From: Halomonas daqiaonensis
GTDB lineage: Bacteria; Pseudomonadota; Gammaproteobacteria; Pseudomonadales; Halomonadaceae
Assembly: GCF_900109725.1 (NCBI RefSeq)
Contig: NZ_FOBC01000007.1
Coordinates: 62,001-126,000, forward strand
Length of the DNA: 64,000 nucleotides
Direction of reading: 5' to 3'
Made by a program: the position numbers and the translations under genes. Numbering within the stretch: position 1 is the first letter of the stretch; each line of letters starts with the position of its first letter. Below the pieces are notes generated by a model, which had not been told where the DNA came from, searched no databases, and saw only the letters and a program-made list of their open reading frames with translations. Of the stretch, positions 11,285 through 22,254 are shown piece by piece.

Positions 11285-12748
11285 TCAGGTGTTGGGGGGG
11301 ACGAGCTGGAAAACATCGCTGTCGTCTCCATCCGGCAGGCGAGCATTGAGTTCATGAAACTGCTCCTGGCTGCGGTCAAGGTAGGCCAGGATCTCGTAGT
11401 AGCGGCGGATATTGCGGACATAGATCACTGGCTCGCCGCCGCGAGCGTAGCCGTGGCGGGTCTGGCTGTGCCACTTGCGTTCCTGGAGCAGTGGCAGGGA
11501 CTCGCGCACATCGCGCCACTGGTCTGGGTCGCCGCCGCGCTGCTCGGTGATCCTGCGGGCATCGTAGAGATGGCCGAGGCCGACATTGTAGGCGGCCATG
11601 GCCATGTAGAGCCGGTCTTCATCGGTTATCGACTCGGGCAGTCGATTCTTTAATTCTCGCAAGTAACGGGCGCCGCCGTGAATGCTCTGAGCGGGGTCGA
11701 GGCGATTGTCGACGCCGAGATCGCCGGATGTGGCGTTGGTCAGCATCATCAGCCCGCGCACGCCGGTAGGCGAGGTGGCCTTGGGGTCCCAATGGGACTC
11801 CTGGTAGCCCACGGCGGCCAGCAGCTTCCAGTCGAAGCGGGTATTGCGGGCGGCCTCACGAAACAGCTCGGCGTAATGCGGCAGGCGCTCGCGGGCTTGT
11901 TGAATAAAGATGCGGGCGCCCACGTATTCGAGATAATCGTCATGGCCGAAGTAGCTGGCTACCAGGGCATCGAGTTCGCCGTCGCGGCGCAGGTCATCGA
12001 GGAAGCGGTTGGCGGCATTGACCAGCCCCAGGCCGCGTCCTGCGGGGAAGGCCCAGGCCAGGGAAAGTGGCTTGCCGAGGGTGAAGCCATCCTCGACCTC
12101 GGGAAAGAACAACCGATTGAGGCGGAACTGGTGCTCGAAGACCACTGCCGCATCCAGGTTGCCGCGTGCCACCTGGCCAAGTAGATCGGCCACTTCCAGG
12201 GCGACTGATTCCTTCCAGCTCAGCTCGGGATGCTCGGTCTGCAGTTCGCGCAGCACACGGTCGGCCCCGGATCCGCGCAGGGTGCCGATCTCCAGCCCAT
12301 CGAGTTCGGCAATCGTCTCCGGCGGGTGCAGATCGCGGCGATAGACCAACAACGGCTGCAGCAGCATGATCGGCCGGCTGAAAAGCAGGCCCTCCAGCGT
12401 CGGATCCAGGGGCAGGGCGGCCGCACCGAGGTCGCCTTCCTCGCGTACGGCATCCAGAACGCCCTGGATGTGGTGGTCGGCATCCAGGGTCAGGCTGACT
12501 CCCAGGTGGTTGGCGAAGCGCCGCACCAGCTCGTATTCGAACCCGGTGGGCCCCTGGCGCCCTTCGTAGTAGGTGGTGGGGGTGTTGCGGGTGTGCACGC
12601 TGAGGAAGTCCCGGGCCAGTACCTCCTCCAGATGCGGCCCCTCCGGGGTGCCGGAACGCACGGGCAGCAGCGCCAACAGAAGGGCGCTGGTCAGGAGAAC
12701 GGTCCCGCGCCACTGGCGTCGGGCAGGGTCGGTCGGGAATGCAGGCAT
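11285..12748 (-). CDS. mltF: Membrane-bound lytic murein transglycosylase F
   Basis: A 487-aa two-domain protein. An N-terminal hydrophobic segment ([13 protein letters not shown], about 18-30) acts as signal/anchor. Next is a periplasmic SBP_bac_3-type regulatory domain (about 45-270), then a C-terminal SLT domain with the catalytic glutamate in GYQESHWDP followed by [12 protein letters not shown] and AAYNVGLGH. It cleaves peptidoglycan glycan strands to 1,6-anhydromuropeptides, which the AmpD encoded later in this window would process. No strong ribosome-binding site is visible at the ATG. It is divergent from purL across 156 bp. Confidence 0.93.
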   Translation of the reverse strand: MPAFPTDPARRQWRGTVLLTSALLLALLPVRSGTPEGPHLEEVLARDFLSVHTRNTPTTYYEGRQGPTGFEYELVRRFANHLGVSLTLDADHHIQGVLDAVREEGDLGAAALPLDPTLEGLLFSRPIMLLQPLLVYRRDLHPPETIAELDGLEIGTLRGSGADRVLRELQTEHPELSWKESVALEVADLLGQVARGNLDAAVVFEHQFRLNRLFFPEVEDGFTLGKPLSLAWAFPAGRGLGLVNAANRFLDDLRRDGELDALVASYFGHDDYLEYVGARIFIQQARERLPHYAELFREAARNTRFDWKLLAAVGYQESHWDPKATSPTGVRGLMMLTNATSGDLGVDNRLDPAQSIHGGARYLRELKNRLPESITDEDRLYMAMAAYNVGLGHLYDARRITEQRGGDPDQWRDVRESLPLLQERKWHSQTRHGYARGGEPVIYVRNIRRYYEILAYLDRSQEQFHELNARLPDGDDSDVFQLVPPNT

Positions 12749-12904
12749 GTAGGCGATGTGCGGCGATTAGATCCTAAACCTTACCCAGCCCGCGGGCGGC
12801 TGTCATCTGCGCCGATTTCTCGCGCCCGGCGCTTTCCCGTATCATGTGCGCTCGTTGCCGCCGGTCGCGGCCCCGAACTCTCCCTGTTTCAGAGGCTCCA
12901 GGAT

Positions 12905-15900
12905 ATGCTCGAACTGCGAGGCGCGCCCGCCCTATCTGCTTTCCGTCATGCCAAGCTGCTGGACGCCCTGCGCGCATCCGTTCCCGAGGTCGAGTCCCTG
13001 CACGCTGAACATGTCCACTTCGTCGACCATGACGGCGACCTGGGGGACGACGAGCGTCGCCTGCTGGAGCAACTGCTCGACTATGGTCCAGCGCAACAGC
13101 GCGAGGGCCCAGAACTGCAAGGTGAGCGCCGTGCCGAGGGTCAGCTGTTTCTGGTGGTGCCGCGTATCGGCACGCAGTCGCCCTGGTCCTCGAAGGCCAC
13201 CGACATCGCCCACAACTGCGGTCTGGCCAGGGTGCGGCGCATCGAGCGTGGCGTTGCCTACCGGGTGAAGCTCGAAGGCACCCTCACCGAAGTTGCCTTC
13301 GAGCAGATCAAGGCGGCCCTGCACGACCGCATGACCGAAAGCGTGCTCGCCGATGCCTCCGACGCGGCCAAACTCTTCGAGCACCACGAGCCGGCGCCGC
13401 TGGGCAGCGTCGTCGTGCTCGAAGGGGGCCGCGAGGCGCTGGCCACCGCCAACGCCGAGCTGGGGCTGGCGCTGGCCGAGGACGAGATCGACTACCTGGT
13501 CGATGCCTTCCGTGACCTTGGCCGTAACCCCACGGACATCGAACTGATGATGTTCGCCCAGGCCAACTCCGAGCACTGCCGCCACAAGATCTTCAACGCC
13601 GACTGGGTAGTCGATGGCGAGCCACAGAGTCACTCCCTGTTCGGGATGATCAAGCACACCCATGAGTGCTTCCCCGATGACATCCTCTCCGCCTACAGCG
13701 ACAACGCCGCGGTAATCAAGGGCTCGGAGGCACCGCGCTTCTTCCCAGCGCCTCTCACCGGCAAGGAGGGCGAGCGGGCCGTCTATGGCAGCACCCGCGA
13801 GCCGATCCAGATCCTGATGAAGGTGGAGACCCACAACCACCCGACGGCCATCGCGCCGCACCCCGGGGCGGCCACCGGCGCCGGTGGCGAGATCCGCGAC
13901 GAGGGCGCTACCGGCATCGGCGGCAAGCCCAAGGCGGGGCTGACCGGCTTCAGCGTCTCCAATCTGCGCATCCCCGAGTTCGTGCAGCCCTGGGAAGCCT
14001 TCGACTACGGCAAGCCGGAGCGCATCCAGTCGGCGCTCGAGATCATGCTCGAGGGCCCCATCGGCGCTGCCGCCTTCAACAACGAGTTCGGCCGCCCGAA
14101 TCTCGCTGGAGTCTTCCGCACCTACGAGCAGGACACCCTGGGCCACGACGGCATAGAGCGCCGTGGCTACCACAAGCCGATCATGCTCGCCGGCGGCTAT
14201 GGCAATATCCGCGACGGCCACGTCGAGAAGGGCGAGATCCCGGTCGGTGGCAAATTGATCGTGATGGGCGGCCCGGCGATGCTCATCGGCCTGGGCGGCG
14301 GCGCGGCCTCCTCCATGGCGTCGGGGACCTCCAGCGCCGACCTGGATTTCGCCTCGGTTCAGCGCGGCAATCCCGAGATGGAGCGCCGCGCCCAGGAGGT
14401 CATCGACCGCTGCTGGGCACTGGATGAGGGCAATCCCATCCGTTTCATTCATGACGTGGGTGCCGGCGGCCTTTCCAACGCCCTGCCGGAGCTGGTCAAG
14501 GATGGCAAGCGCGGCGGGCTGTTCGAGCTGCGCGCCGTGCCCAACGCCGAGCCGGGAATGAGCCCACTGGAGATCTGGTGCAACGAGGCCCAGGAGCGCT
14601 ACGTGCTGGCGGTGGCCGCGGAGGACCTCGACACCTTCGAGGCGCTGTGCCGTCGTGAGCGTTGCCCCTATGCCGTGGTGGGCGAAGCCACTGAGGCCCA
14701 CCACCTGGCGGTGACCGATGGCCACTTCGAGAGCCAGCCGGTCGACCTGCCGATGAGCGTGCTGTTCGGCAAGCCGCCGAAGATGACCCGCGAGTTCCAG
14801 CGTCGGGCCAATACACTCTCTGCGGTGATGCTCGACAACCTCGACCTGCGCGAGGCCATGGATCGCGTGTTGCGCCTGCCCGCCGTGGCTTCCAAGAGTT
14901 TCCTGATCACCATCGGCGACCGCTCCATCACTGGTCAGGTGGCCCGCGACCAGATGGTCGGCCCCTGGCAGGTGCCGGTGGCCGACGTCGCCGTGACCAC
15001 GGCGAGCTTCGACACCCATGCCGGCGAGGCCATGGCCATGGGTGAGCGCCCGCCGGTGGCGCTGATCGATCCGGCCGCCAGCGCCCGCCTGGCGGTGGCC
15101 GAGGCCATCACCAACCTGGCCGCCGCACCCATCGACAAGCTCTCCGACATCAAGCTTTCCGCCAACTGGATGAGCGCCGCCGATCACCCGGGCGAGAACC
15201 AGGCGCTGTATGACGCCGTTCATGCCGTAGGCATGGAGCTCTGCCCGGCGCTGGGTATCGCCATTCCGGTGGGCAAGGACTCGATGGCCATGCGTACCGC
15301 CTGGCAGGAAGAGGACGGCGCTGATAAAGGACAGGGCGAGACAGGGCAGAGCGAGATGGAAGAGAAAAGCGTTACCTCGCCGCTGTCGCTGTCGATTACC
15401 GGCTTCGCCCCGGTCACCGATGCCATGAAGACCCTGACCCCGCAGATCAACCTGGAGCAGGACGAATCCGACCTTCTGCTGATCGACCTGGGCGGTGGCC
15501 AGAACCGTCTGGGCGGCTCGGCCCTGGCCCAGGTCTACGGCCAGGTGGGCGACGAGTGCCCGGATCTGGACGACCCCGAAGACCTCAAGGCGTTCTTCGC
15601 GGTAATCCAGGGTCTCAACGCCGAGGGCAAGCTGCTGGCCTATCATGACCGCAGCGACGGTGGCCTGCTGGTGACCCTGCTGGAGATGGCCTTCGCCGCC
15701 CATACGGGCCTCGAGATCAAGCTCGACTGGCTTAGCGACGAGCCCGTCGACGCCTTCAATGCCCTCTTCGCAGAGGAGCTCGGAGCGGTGATCCAGGTGA
15801 ACCGCAAGGATACCGAGGCGGTGCTGGCCCAGTTCGCCGCCGCCGGCATCGAGACCTGCGGCGTCATCGCTCGGCCGCGCTACGACGACCAGGTGCGGGT

Positions 15901-16888
15901 GACCCTCTTCGAGGCGCCGTTGCTGGAGACCACCCGGCTGCTGGCTGAGCGGACCTGGGCCGAGACCAGCTTCCGCCTGCAGGCGTTGCGTGACAACGCC
16001 GACTGCGCCAAGAGCGAGTTCGATGGCCTGCTCGATGGCCGCGACCCCGGGCTCTCCGCCCAGCCAACCTTCGATGTCGACGAGGATATTGTCGCGCCCT
16101 ACTTGAACAAGGCCCGCCCTGCAGTGGCGGTGCTGCGCGAGCAAGGCGTCAACGGCCAGTCGGAGATGGCCTGGGCCTTCGACCGGGCCGGCTTCGAGGC
16201 AGTGGACGTGCACATGAGTGATATCCTCGAGGGGCGTATCTCCCTGGAGCAGTTCAATGGCCTGGTGGCCTGCGGCGGCTTTTCCTATGGCGATGTGCTG
16301 GGGGCCGGTGGCGGCTGGGCCAAGTCGGTGCTGTTCAACCCCCGTGCGCGGGAGCAGTTCGCGGCCTTCTTCGAGCGCGACGACAGCTTCTCGCTGGGGG
16401 TGTGCAACGGCTGCCAGATGCTCGCCCAGCTCAAGGAGCTGATTCCCGGCACCGAGGCCTGGCCGCGCTTCGTGCGCAACGAGTCCGAGCAGTTCGAGGC
16501 GAGGGTCTCCATGGTGCAGGTGGAGGAGAGCCCGTCGATCCTGCTGGCCGGCATGGAGGGCTCGCGTCTGCCGATTGCCGTGGCCCACGGCGAAGGCCGT
16601 GCCGAGTTCCGTGACAGCGCCCACCTGCGCAATATCCAAGGCAGCGGCCAGGTCGCCCTACGCTTCCTGGACAACCATGGCCAGGTAACCACCCGCTACC
16701 CGGCCAACCCTAATGGCTCGCCTTCCGGCATCACCGGCCTGACCACCCCGGACGGTCGGGTCACCATCATGATGCCGCACCCGGAGCGGGTGGTGCGCGC
16801 GGTGACCAACTCCTGGCGTCCCGCTGACTGGACCCAGGACGGTGCCTGGATGCGCCTGTTCCGCAATGCGCGGGTCTGGTTGGGCTGA
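12905..16888 (+). CDS. purL: Phosphoribosylformylglycinamidine synthase (FGAR amidotransferase)
   Basis: A 1327-aa large-type PurL, the fourth purine step: FGAR + glutamine + ATP to FGAM. It has an N-terminal PurS-like region, two FGAM synthetase halves (for example [20 protein letters not shown]) and a C-terminal class I glutaminase domain with catalytic Cys1167 ([10 protein letters not shown]) and the His-Glu in PHPERV. It is about 30 aa longer than E. coli PurL (1295). An acidic, Gln/Gly-rich insert of roughly 18-20 residues lies at about 803-822, between TAWQEE and VTSPLSLS. The ATG at 12905 has AGGA just upstream. The stop overlaps the radD start (TGATG). Confidence 0.96.
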   Translation: MLELRGAPALSAFRHAKLLDALRASVPEVESLHAEHVHFVDHDGDLGDDERRLLEQLLDYGPAQQREGPELQGERRAEGQLFLVVPRIGTQSPWSSKATDIAHNCGLARVRRIERGVAYRVKLEGTLTEVAFEQIKAALHDRMTESVLADASDAAKLFEHHEPAPLGSVVVLEGGREALATANAELGLALAEDEIDYLVDAFRDLGRNPTDIELMMFAQANSEHCRHKIFNADWVVDGEPQSHSLFGMIKHTHECFPDDILSAYSDNAAVIKGSEAPRFFPAPLTGKEGERAVYGSTREPIQILMKVETHNHPTAIAPHPGAATGAGGEIRDEGATGIGGKPKAGLTGFSVSNLRIPEFVQPWEAFDYGKPERIQSALEIMLEGPIGAAAFNNEFGRPNLAGVFRTYEQDTLGHDGIERRGYHKPIMLAGGYGNIRDGHVEKGEIPVGGKLIVMGGPAMLIGLGGGAASSMASGTSSADLDFASVQRGNPEMERRAQEVIDRCWALDEGNPIRFIHDVGAGGLSNALPELVKDGKRGGLFELRAVPNAEPGMSPLEIWCNEAQERYVLAVAAEDLDTFEALCRRERCPYAVVGEATEAHHLAVTDGHFESQPVDLPMSVLFGKPPKMTREFQRRANTLSAVMLDNLDLREAMDRVLRLPAVASKSFLITIGDRSITGQVARDQMVGPWQVPVADVAVTTASFDTHAGEAMAMGERPPVALIDPAASARLAVAEAITNLAAAPIDKLSDIKLSANWMSAADHPGENQALYDAVHAVGMELCPALGIAIPVGKDSMAMRTAWQEEDGADKGQGETGQSEMEEKSVTSPLSLSITGFAPVTDAMKTLTPQINLEQDESDLLLIDLGGGQNRLGGSALAQVYGQVGDECPDLDDPEDLKAFFAVIQGLNAEGKLLAYHDRSDGGLLVTLLEMAFAAHTGLEIKLDWLSDEPVDAFNALFAEELGAVIQVNRKDTEAVLAQFAAAGIETCGVIARPRYDDQVRVTLFEAPLLETTRLLAERTWAETSFRLQALRDNADCAKSEFDGLLDGRDPGLSAQPTFDVDEDIVAPYLNKARPAVAVLREQGVNGQSEMAWAFDRAGFEAVDVHMSDILEGRISLEQFNGLVACGGFSYGDVLGAGGGWAKSVLFNPRAREQFAAFFERDDSFSLGVCNGCQMLAQLKELIPGTEAWPRFVRNESEQFEARVSMVQVEESPSILLAGMEGSRLPIAVAHGEGRAEFRDSAHLRNIQGSGQVALRFLDNHGQVTTRYPANPNGSPSGITGLTTPDGRVTIMMPHPERVVRAVTNSWRPADWTQDGAWMRLFRNARVWLG

Positions 16889-18777
16889 TGTCCGCTGGTC
16901 AGCATGATGGGAAGGTGGCACTGGTGCCGCCTTCCGCGTCTTCGGGCCCCACATCTCCCTCCCTGCGCCCCTACCAGCAGGCGGCGGTAAGCCGTGTTGT
17001 CGCGCACTTCCGCGGCACCAGCGATCCGGCGGTGGTGGTGCTGCCCACCGGCAGTGGCAAATCGCTGGTGATCGCCGAGCTGGCGAGCCTGGCTCGAGGT
17101 CGGGTCCTGGTGCTGGCCCACGTGCGCGAGCTGGTGGAACAGAATCACGCCAAGTACCAGGCGTACGGCCTCGAGGCCGACATCTTCAGTGCCGGCTTGG
17201 GTCGCAAGGAGGCCGGACGCCAGGTGGTATTCGGCTCGGTGCAGTCGGTTGTGCGTGGGCTGGAGCGCTTCGGCGATCGGGATTTCACCCTGCTGGTGAT
17301 CGACGAGTGCCATCGGGTATCGCCGGCGGAGGATTCCAGCTACCGCCAGGTGATTGACCACCTGCGTGCGGCCAACCCACGCCTCAAGATTCTGGGCCTC
17401 ACGGCGACCCCTTATCGCTTGGGCCAGGGCTTCATCTACCACCGTCATCATCACGGCATGGTACGCGGCGACGAAAACGCCTTTTTTCGCGACTGTGTTT
17501 TCGAGCAGCCGTTGCGGCTGATGGTCAAGCAGGGCTATCTGGCGCAACCGGTGCGGGTCGACGCCGCCGTCGAACGCTACGATTTCTCGGCACTATTCTC
17601 CACGTCAGGCCCGGCGGCGGGTAGCCTCTTCCGAGAGGAGGAGCTTAATCGGGTGGTCGCAGGAAACCGTGCTACTCCGGGGGTCATCGCCGAGGTGGTC
17701 GAGCGCGCCCGGGATCGCCAGGGTGTGATGCTCTTCGCGGCCAGTGTGGCCCACGCCGAGGAAATCGTCGGCTACCTGCCGACGGGCGAGGCGGCGCTGA
17801 TCACCGGCGAGACGCCCTCCGCTGAACGCGAACGGCTCATCAGCGCCTTCAAGGCCTGTGAGCTCAAGTACCTGGTCAACGTGGCGGTGCTCACCACCGG
17901 TTTCGATGCGCCCCACGTGGACTTGATCGCCATCCTGCGCCCCACCGAGTCGGTGAGCCTCTACCAGCAGATCGTCGGCCGCGGCCTGCGCCTCTCGCCG
18001 GGCAAGCGCGACTGCCTGGTCCTCGATTACGCCGGCAACCCTTGGGACCTCTATGCGCCGGAGGTGGGGGCGCCAAAGCCGGCCGGCGATACCGAGCCGG
18101 TGCAGGTCGAGTGCCCGGCCTGCGGCCATGCCAACCTTTTCTGGGGGCGTCGCGACGGCGACCTGGTCATCGAGCACTTCGGTCGCCGCTGCCAGGGGCT
18201 GGTGGACGCTGAGAACGGCGAGCCGGCCCTGCCCGGCGCGGCCCCGGGCGCCAGTAAAGAGCCTAGAAAGGGAACAGCAACCAGGCAGTGCGACTTTCGT
18301 TTCCGCTTCAAGGTATGTAGCGACTGCGGCGCCGAGAATGATATCGCCGCCCGCCGTTGCCACGGCTGCAAGCGGCTGCTGGTTGACGCCGACGACAAGC
18401 TCAAGGAGGCGCTACGCCTGCGCGATGCCCGGGTGCTGCGCGTCGCCGGCATGCAGCTCGAAGCCACCGTCAACGGCCGTGGGCTTCCACGTTTGAAAGT
18501 GACCTATCACGATGAGGACGGTACCACGCTCACCGAATGGTTCGCCCTCGAGACTCCGGCCCAGCGCGCCGCTTTCGCCGCAGCCTTCCTGCGCGATCAT
18601 CTGCGTGCCCCCGGCTGCCGCTGGTCGCCACACACGCCGGATGAGGTGATCGCCGAACAGCGCCGGCTGCGCCACCCCGACTTCGTGGTGGGCCGCAAGG
18701 TGGGACGCCACTGGCAGGTGCGCGAGAAGCTCTTCGACTATACCGGGCGCTATCGTCGCGCGGAGGCGGCGGAGTAG
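16888..18777 (+). CDS. radD: RadD (YejH)-like SF2 DNA repair helicase
   Basis: A 629-aa superfamily 2 ATPase. Motif I is PTGSGKS, motif II DECH (VIDECH), motif III TATP, and motif [18 protein letters not shown] cysteine-rich C-terminal region follows, with [10 protein letters not shown] and then CSDCGAEND plus CHGCKRLL, consistent with RadD zinc binding. E. coli RadD (586 aa) works in double-strand break repair with RecA/SSB. The start overlaps the purL stop, so it is probably co-transcribed with purL. The first 25 residues are low-complexity and poorly conserved. The name rests on domain order and the zinc motifs. Confidence 0.85.
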   Translation: MSAGQHDGKVALVPPSASSGPTSPSLRPYQQAAVSRVVAHFRGTSDPAVVVLPTGSGKSLVIAELASLARGRVLVLAHVRELVEQNHAKYQAYGLEADIFSAGLGRKEAGRQVVFGSVQSVVRGLERFGDRDFTLLVIDECHRVSPAEDSSYRQVIDHLRAANPRLKILGLTATPYRLGQGFIYHRHHHGMVRGDENAFFRDCVFEQPLRLMVKQGYLAQPVRVDAAVERYDFSALFSTSGPAAGSLFREEELNRVVAGNRATPGVIAEVVERARDRQGVMLFAASVAHAEEIVGYLPTGEAALITGETPSAERERLISAFKACELKYLVNVAVLTTGFDAPHVDLIAILRPTESVSLYQQIVGRGLRLSPGKRDCLVLDYAGNPWDLYAPEVGAPKPAGDTEPVQVECPACGHANLFWGRRDGDLVIEHFGRRCQGLVDAENGEPALPGAAPGASKEPRKGTATRQCDFRFRFKVCSDCGAENDIAARRCHGCKRLLVDADDKLKEALRLRDARVLRVAGMQLEATVNGRGLPRLKVTYHDEDGTTLTEWFALETPAQRAAFAAAFLRDHLRAPGCRWSPHTPDEVIAEQRRLRHPDFVVGRKVGRHWQVREKLFDYTGRYRRAEAAE

Positions 18778-18902
18778 GCCTGTCGCCGGTAAAGCCCCGC
18801 TCTCTCCGGATAGCCTGGTTAACAGAGTGCCAGTGCTGTCTCCAGCGCTGCGCTCTTGCTAGACTGCCCCGTTGATCCTGCGTCCCCGAAGAGGCACGCC
18901 GC

Positions 18903-19838
18903 GTGAGCGCCACCCCCGATACCGCCAGCCCCCAGCAGACCGAGGCCGCAGCCGGCCACGCCGAGGTGCTCGGAAGACTGTTCGACGAGCCGATCACCCA
19001 GCTGCCGGAGGATCTCTATATCCCGCCGGAGGCGCTGCGCGTGTTCCTCGAAGCCTTCGAGGGGCCGCTGGACCTGCTGCTCTACCTGATTCGCCGCCAG
19101 AACCTGGATATCCTGGCCATCGACGTGGCCGCCATCACCCGCCAGTACATCGAGTACGTTGAGCTGATGAAGGCCATGGAGATCGAACTGGCCGGGGAGT
19201 ACCTGTTGATGGCGGCCATGCTGGCCGAGATCAAGTCGCGTACCCTGTTGCCGCGCCCGCCCAAGGAGGGAGGCGACGACGAGGAAGAGGACCCGCGGGC
19301 CGAACTGATCCGCCGGCTGCAGGAGTACGAGCGACTCAAGAATGCCGCCGAGTCGCTGGCCGAGCTGCCGCGGTTGGGGCGTGACTGGTTCCCGGCTCGG
19401 GCGGCGCTCCCGGCCCTGGAGGCACGAGTGATCCACCCCGAGGTGGGGCTCGACGAGCTGCTCGGAGCTCTGGCCGGCATTCTGCGGCGCGCCGAGCTCA
19501 ACCGGACGCACCAGATCAGCCGTGAAGGGCTCTCGACCCGGGAGCGCATGCTGGCGATCATGGAGCGCCTGGACGCCGAGCACTACACCGCCTTCGAGGC
19601 TTTGTTCAGCCTCGAGGAAGGGCGGGCCGGGGTGATTGTCACTTTCATGGCGATCCTCGAGCTTGCCAAGGAAGCGATGATCGAGATCGTGCAGAATGCC
19701 CCGCTCTCGCCCATCCATGTGCGGGCCAGGACCGGCCGGGACGAGGGGCCCGAGGAAGCGTTCCTCGAGATGGAGGGCGGCGAGAGCGCCTTCGATGACC
19801 GCCCCCTGGATGACCCGGAGGGAAGCGAGCCGGTATGA
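18903..19838 (+). CDS. scpA: ScpA, kleisin subunit of SMC-ScpAB condensin
   Basis: A 311-aa kleisin with the family start FEGPLDLLLYLIRRQNLDI (about 41-59), the AGEYLLMAAMLAEIKSR helix and a C-terminal winged-helix region (FEALFSLEEGRAGVIVTFMAILELAKE). It bridges SMC heads in chromosome organisation and segregation. The start is GTG, with GAGG about 8 nt upstream. The stop overlaps scpB by 4 bp (ATGA), the normal scpAB arrangement. Presence of ScpAB instead of MukBEF fits Halomonadaceae and pseudomonads. Confidence 0.95.
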   Translation: MSATPDTASPQQTEAAAGHAEVLGRLFDEPITQLPEDLYIPPEALRVFLEAFEGPLDLLLYLIRRQNLDILAIDVAAITRQYIEYVELMKAMEIELAGEYLLMAAMLAEIKSRTLLPRPPKEGGDDEEEDPRAELIRRLQEYERLKNAAESLAELPRLGRDWFPARAALPALEARVIHPEVGLDELLGALAGILRRAELNRTHQISREGLSTRERMLAIMERLDAEHYTAFEALFSLEEGRAGVIVTFMAILELAKEAMIEIVQNAPLSPIHVRARTGRDEGPEEAFLEMEGGESAFDDRPLDDPEGSEPV

Positions 19839-20692
19839 CCGCCATGGAATATCCCGATGCCCTGGACGATATCCTCGAGGCAGCGCTTCTGGCGGCCGGA
19901 GAGCCGCTGGGACTGGACCGTCTGGAGGGGCTTTTCGATGACCACGAACGCCCGGCACGACGCGACCTGCGTGAGGCCCTGGAGCGCCTGGGCCTCCGGC
20001 ACCAGCGTGGGGCCATGGAGCTGATCGAGACTGCCTCGGGCTACCAGCTGCGGATTCGGCCGCGCCTCTCGCCCTGGGTGTCGCGATTGTGGGATGAGCG
20101 GCCCCAGCGCTACTCCCGGGCGCTGCTGGAGACTGTGGCGTTGATCGCCTATCGCCAACCGGTGACCCGGGGCGACATCGAGGAGGTACGGGGTGTCACG
20201 GTCAGCGGCTCGATCATGCGCACCCTGCTCGATCGTGGCTGGATCCGCGTGGTGGGCCACCGCGACGTGCCGGGGCGTCCGGCGGTCTTCGCCACCACGC
20301 GAAGCTTCCTCGATGATTTCGGCCTCAAGACCCTCGACGAGCTGCCGCCGATGCACGAGCTAAAGCACTTCGAGGAGCCGGTCCTGGAGGAGGAGCAGGC
20401 GCCACCTCCCCAGAGCGATTTGCTGGCCCAGGCGGACGAGAAGGTAGAGGACTCGCCCGAGGCGAGCGATACGCAAGATGAGATGTCGCCCGAGGCGGGC
20501 GACGAGGTGGCCCCGCGGGCTACCGACACGACGGCCGGGAGGGCCGACGATGAGCACGCCGGGACGGCGTCCGAGCGGACAGGGCTGAGCTTCTCCGATC
20601 TGGAGGCTCGCCTGACCGAACGTGCCCGGGGCCGCGTCGCCGATGACGCTGCCCCGGGGACGGAATCCACATCCAGTGAGAATGACGATTGA
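19835..20692 (+). CDS. scpB: ScpB, accessory subunit of SMC-ScpAB condensin
   Basis: A 285-aa protein. The first ~185 residues form the tandem winged-helix ScpB core ([37 protein letters not shown]). The remaining ~100 residues are an acidic, low-complexity tail that is presumably disordered, ending [14 protein letters not shown] and an Asp/Glu/Ser-rich end. ScpB dimerises on ScpA to regulate SMC. It overlaps scpA (ATGA) at the start and rluB (TGATG) at the end, giving a three-gene coupled unit. Acidic tails are common in halophile proteins. Confidence 0.94.
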   Translation: MTAMEYPDALDDILEAALLAAGEPLGLDRLEGLFDDHERPARRDLREALERLGLRHQRGAMELIETASGYQLRIRPRLSPWVSRLWDERPQRYSRALLETVALIAYRQPVTRGDIEEVRGVTVSGSIMRTLLDRGWIRVVGHRDVPGRPAVFATTRSFLDDFGLKTLDELPPMHELKHFEEPVLEEEQAPPPQSDLLAQADEKVEDSPEASDTQDEMSPEAGDEVAPRATDTTAGRADDEHAGTASERTGLSFSDLEARLTERARGRVADDAAPGTESTSSENDD

Positions 20693-21549
20693 TGAGCACT
20701 ACCACCGAGAAACTGCAGAAGGTCCTGGCGCGTGCCGGGCTGGGCTCGCGTCGCGAGATGGAAACGGCCATCGCCGACGGCCGGGTCAAGGTCAACGGCA
20801 AGGTGGCGACCCTGGGCGACCGCATCGAGATGCGCGACCGGGTAGCCTTCGATGATCGCCCGGTGACCCTGCGTGGTGCCGAGGAGGTGCCGCGCCGGGT
20901 GATCATGTACAACAAGCCCGAGGGCGAGTTGTGCACCCGCAAGGACCCGGAAGGGCGACGCACCGTCTTCGATCGACTGCCGCGCCTCAAGGGCGAGCGC
21001 TGGATCGCCATCGGCCGTCTCGACATCAACACCAGCGGCCTGCTGCTGTTCACCACCGATGGGGAGTTGGCCAACAAGCTGATGCACCCTTCCACCGAGG
21101 TGGAGCGCGAATATGCCGTTCGTGTGATGGGCGAGGTGAAGAAAGAGCAGATAGTGGCCATGGTCGAAGGCGTGATGCTCGATGATGGCCCGGCGCGCTT
21201 CACCGACGTCCAGGAGTTCGGCGGCGAAGGGATCAACACCTGGTTTCACGTGGTGATCATGGAGGGCCGCAACCGCGAAGTGCGCCGGCTGTGGGAGTCC
21301 CAGGGGCTTACCGTCAGCCGCCTCAAGCGGGTGCGCTACGGCAACATCTTCCTCGACAAGCGGACCAAGGCCGGCGAGTGGGTGGAACTCTCCCAGGATG
21401 AGATCGATGATCTGGCGGCGACGGCCGGGCTGGAGGCGCGCAAGGTGCCTGAGCTGACCCCGGACGAGAAGAATCGCTGGAGCCGCGACAAGCACAAGCG
21501 CCGGCCGGTACAGGCCATGCGCAAGCCCAAGAGCCAGCGCGAGCGTTGA
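20692..21549 (+). CDS. rluB: 23S rRNA pseudouridine-2605 synthase
   Basis: A 285-aa RsuA/RluB-family enzyme. An N-terminal S4 RNA-binding domain ([19 protein letters not shown]) is followed by the catalytic domain with Asp111 in [15 protein letters not shown] basic Lys/Arg-rich tail ([10 protein letters not shown]) probably contacts RNA. The ATG at 20692 overlaps the scpB stop; an in-frame TTG one codon earlier is less likely. Association with scpAB is common in gammaproteobacteria. RluB rather than RsuA is inferred from the scpB neighbourhood and the basic tail. Confidence 0.92.
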   Translation: MSTTTEKLQKVLARAGLGSRREMETAIADGRVKVNGKVATLGDRIEMRDRVAFDDRPVTLRGAEEVPRRVIMYNKPEGELCTRKDPEGRRTVFDRLPRLKGERWIAIGRLDINTSGLLLFTTDGELANKLMHPSTEVEREYAVRVMGEVKKEQIVAMVEGVMLDDGPARFTDVQEFGGEGINTWFHVVIMEGRNREVRRLWESQGLTVSRLKRVRYGNIFLDKRTKAGEWVELSQDEIDDLAATAGLEARKVPELTPDEKNRWSRDKHKRRPVQAMRKPKSQRER

Positions 21550-21585
21550 CCCTAGGCCGGCTCTGCGACCAAAGGCAAAAAGCGC

Positions 21586-21614
21586 TTGCCATGACGGGGA
21601 CAGATCAGTAATAT
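21586..21614 (+). promoter_or_regulatory. Sigma-70 type promoter of tRNA-Lys
   Basis: TTGCCA and TAATAT are separated by exactly 17 bp. The -10 ends 16 nt before the mature tRNA. The segment between is a C-rich discriminator (CTGCCCCCG), typical of stable-RNA promoters under stringent control. Confidence 0.75.
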
Positions 21615-21630
21615 CTGCCCCCGTTCGGAA

Positions 21631-21706
21631 GGGTCGTTAGCTCAGTTGGTAGAGCAGTTGGCTTTTAACCAATTGGTCGTAGGTTCGAATCCTACACGAC
21701 CCACCA
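21631..21706 (+). tRNA. tRNA-Lys (anticodon TTT)
   Basis: A 76-nt cloverleaf with encoded CCA. The acceptor GGGTCGT pairs with ACGACCC, the D-arm contains AGCTCAGTTGGTAGAGC, the anticodon arm TTGGCTTTTAACCAA presents TTT, and the T-arm contains GGTTCGAATCC. It has its own promoter and is followed at once by a perfect hairpin. The AT-richer accessory strip begins directly downstream. Confidence 0.97.
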
Positions 21707-21714
21707 GTTATCAA

Positions 21715-21751
21715 CAAAGCGCCCTTGCTTCCTGGAAGCAAGGGCGCTTTG
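21715..21751 (+). terminator. Perfect hairpin after tRNA-Lys
   Basis: Two 18-nt arms (beginning CAAAGCGCCC and ending GGGCGCTTTG) are fully complementary around a central T, 9 nt after the tRNA CCA. The T-rich 3' side (CTTTGTATGTA) is modest. It is very probably the tRNA terminator and is symmetrical enough to work on both strands. Confidence 0.75.
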
Positions 21752-21919
21752 TATGTATAGCATCCACCTGAGATTGGTCGATCATGCCCGGTCTACAGGC
21801 GATTATTTCGCCCTTCGGTGATGGTCGTGGGAAGCGTCTTCAGTGAGCGAGGAGCATCTTCGGCCTGCAGCCTCAGGGCCTCTCCCGCGTCTTGCCAATC
21901 GACTCATACCTCGCTTTTC

Positions 21920-21994
21920 TTAGCGAAGGCCGAGGACGGAAAGAACCACTAGCACGATAACGACGGCGCCGACAATATAGACGATGTTGTTCAT
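21920..21994 (-). CDS. 24-aa single-span membrane peptide
   Basis: The encoded peptide starts MNNIVYIVGAVVIVL and ends SVLGLR. It is one hydrophobic helix with a polar N-terminus and a terminal Arg, so it should sit in the inner membrane. AGAGGTAAG lies about 6-9 nt before the ATG. Very similar short sequences of the MNNIVYIVGAVVIVL type occur as standalone proteins in other proteobacteria (recalled, not searched). Function unknown. It sits in the small-stress-protein strip. About 180 bp upstream is a palindromic element shared with the gene at 23341. Confidence 0.65.
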   Translation of the reverse strand: MNNIVYIVGAVVIVLVVLSVLGLR

Positions 21995-22123
21995 GAAAAC
22001 TTACCTCTGCGATGCATCACCCTGCTTCAGGATGATACGAAATGGCTCGTGAGATGATGACGTCGCAATCCGTGCGACGCATGGTGAAACTCCCTGTATT
22101 GGCTGTTCCCCTATTCCCTCTTT

Positions 22124-22187
22124 TCCCTTGCCTCACCTGCCATGAGGATATGTCATTGATGGTGTCCTATCTGTGCGCTGGCACACA
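22124..22187 (-). promoter_or_regulatory. Promoter-like cassette A (palindromic operator plus GGCAAGGGA)
   Basis: Read on the minus strand, it starts with TGTGTGCCAGCGCACAGA, a near-palindrome, and after 37 nt reaches GGCAAGGGA. A second copy with the same layout (40-nt spacer) lies at 23081-23147 on the plus strand. Each copy points toward a small-protein gene; here the target is the 24-aa membrane peptide, about 130 bp further on. The element is seen directly; operator function is inference. Confidence 0.5.
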
Positions 22188-22254
22188 TTGAGTCGCATTT
22201 TTTCACCTGCATCCCACACTCATGGTCATTTCGCTGTTCTTCTCTCCCTCAGTG

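Noticed and set aside
12932..16639. A 1235-codon open frame antisense to purL
   Set aside because: It mirrors the codon structure of purL and resembles no family. Similar long antisense frames occur opposite aceE, rsmJ-region and acs genes.
21752..21900. Minus-strand coding-like stretch containing LQAEDAPRSLKTLPTTITEG after the 24-aa peptide gene
   Set aside because: It has no start codon in frame and I recognise no family; it may be a remnant or chance.
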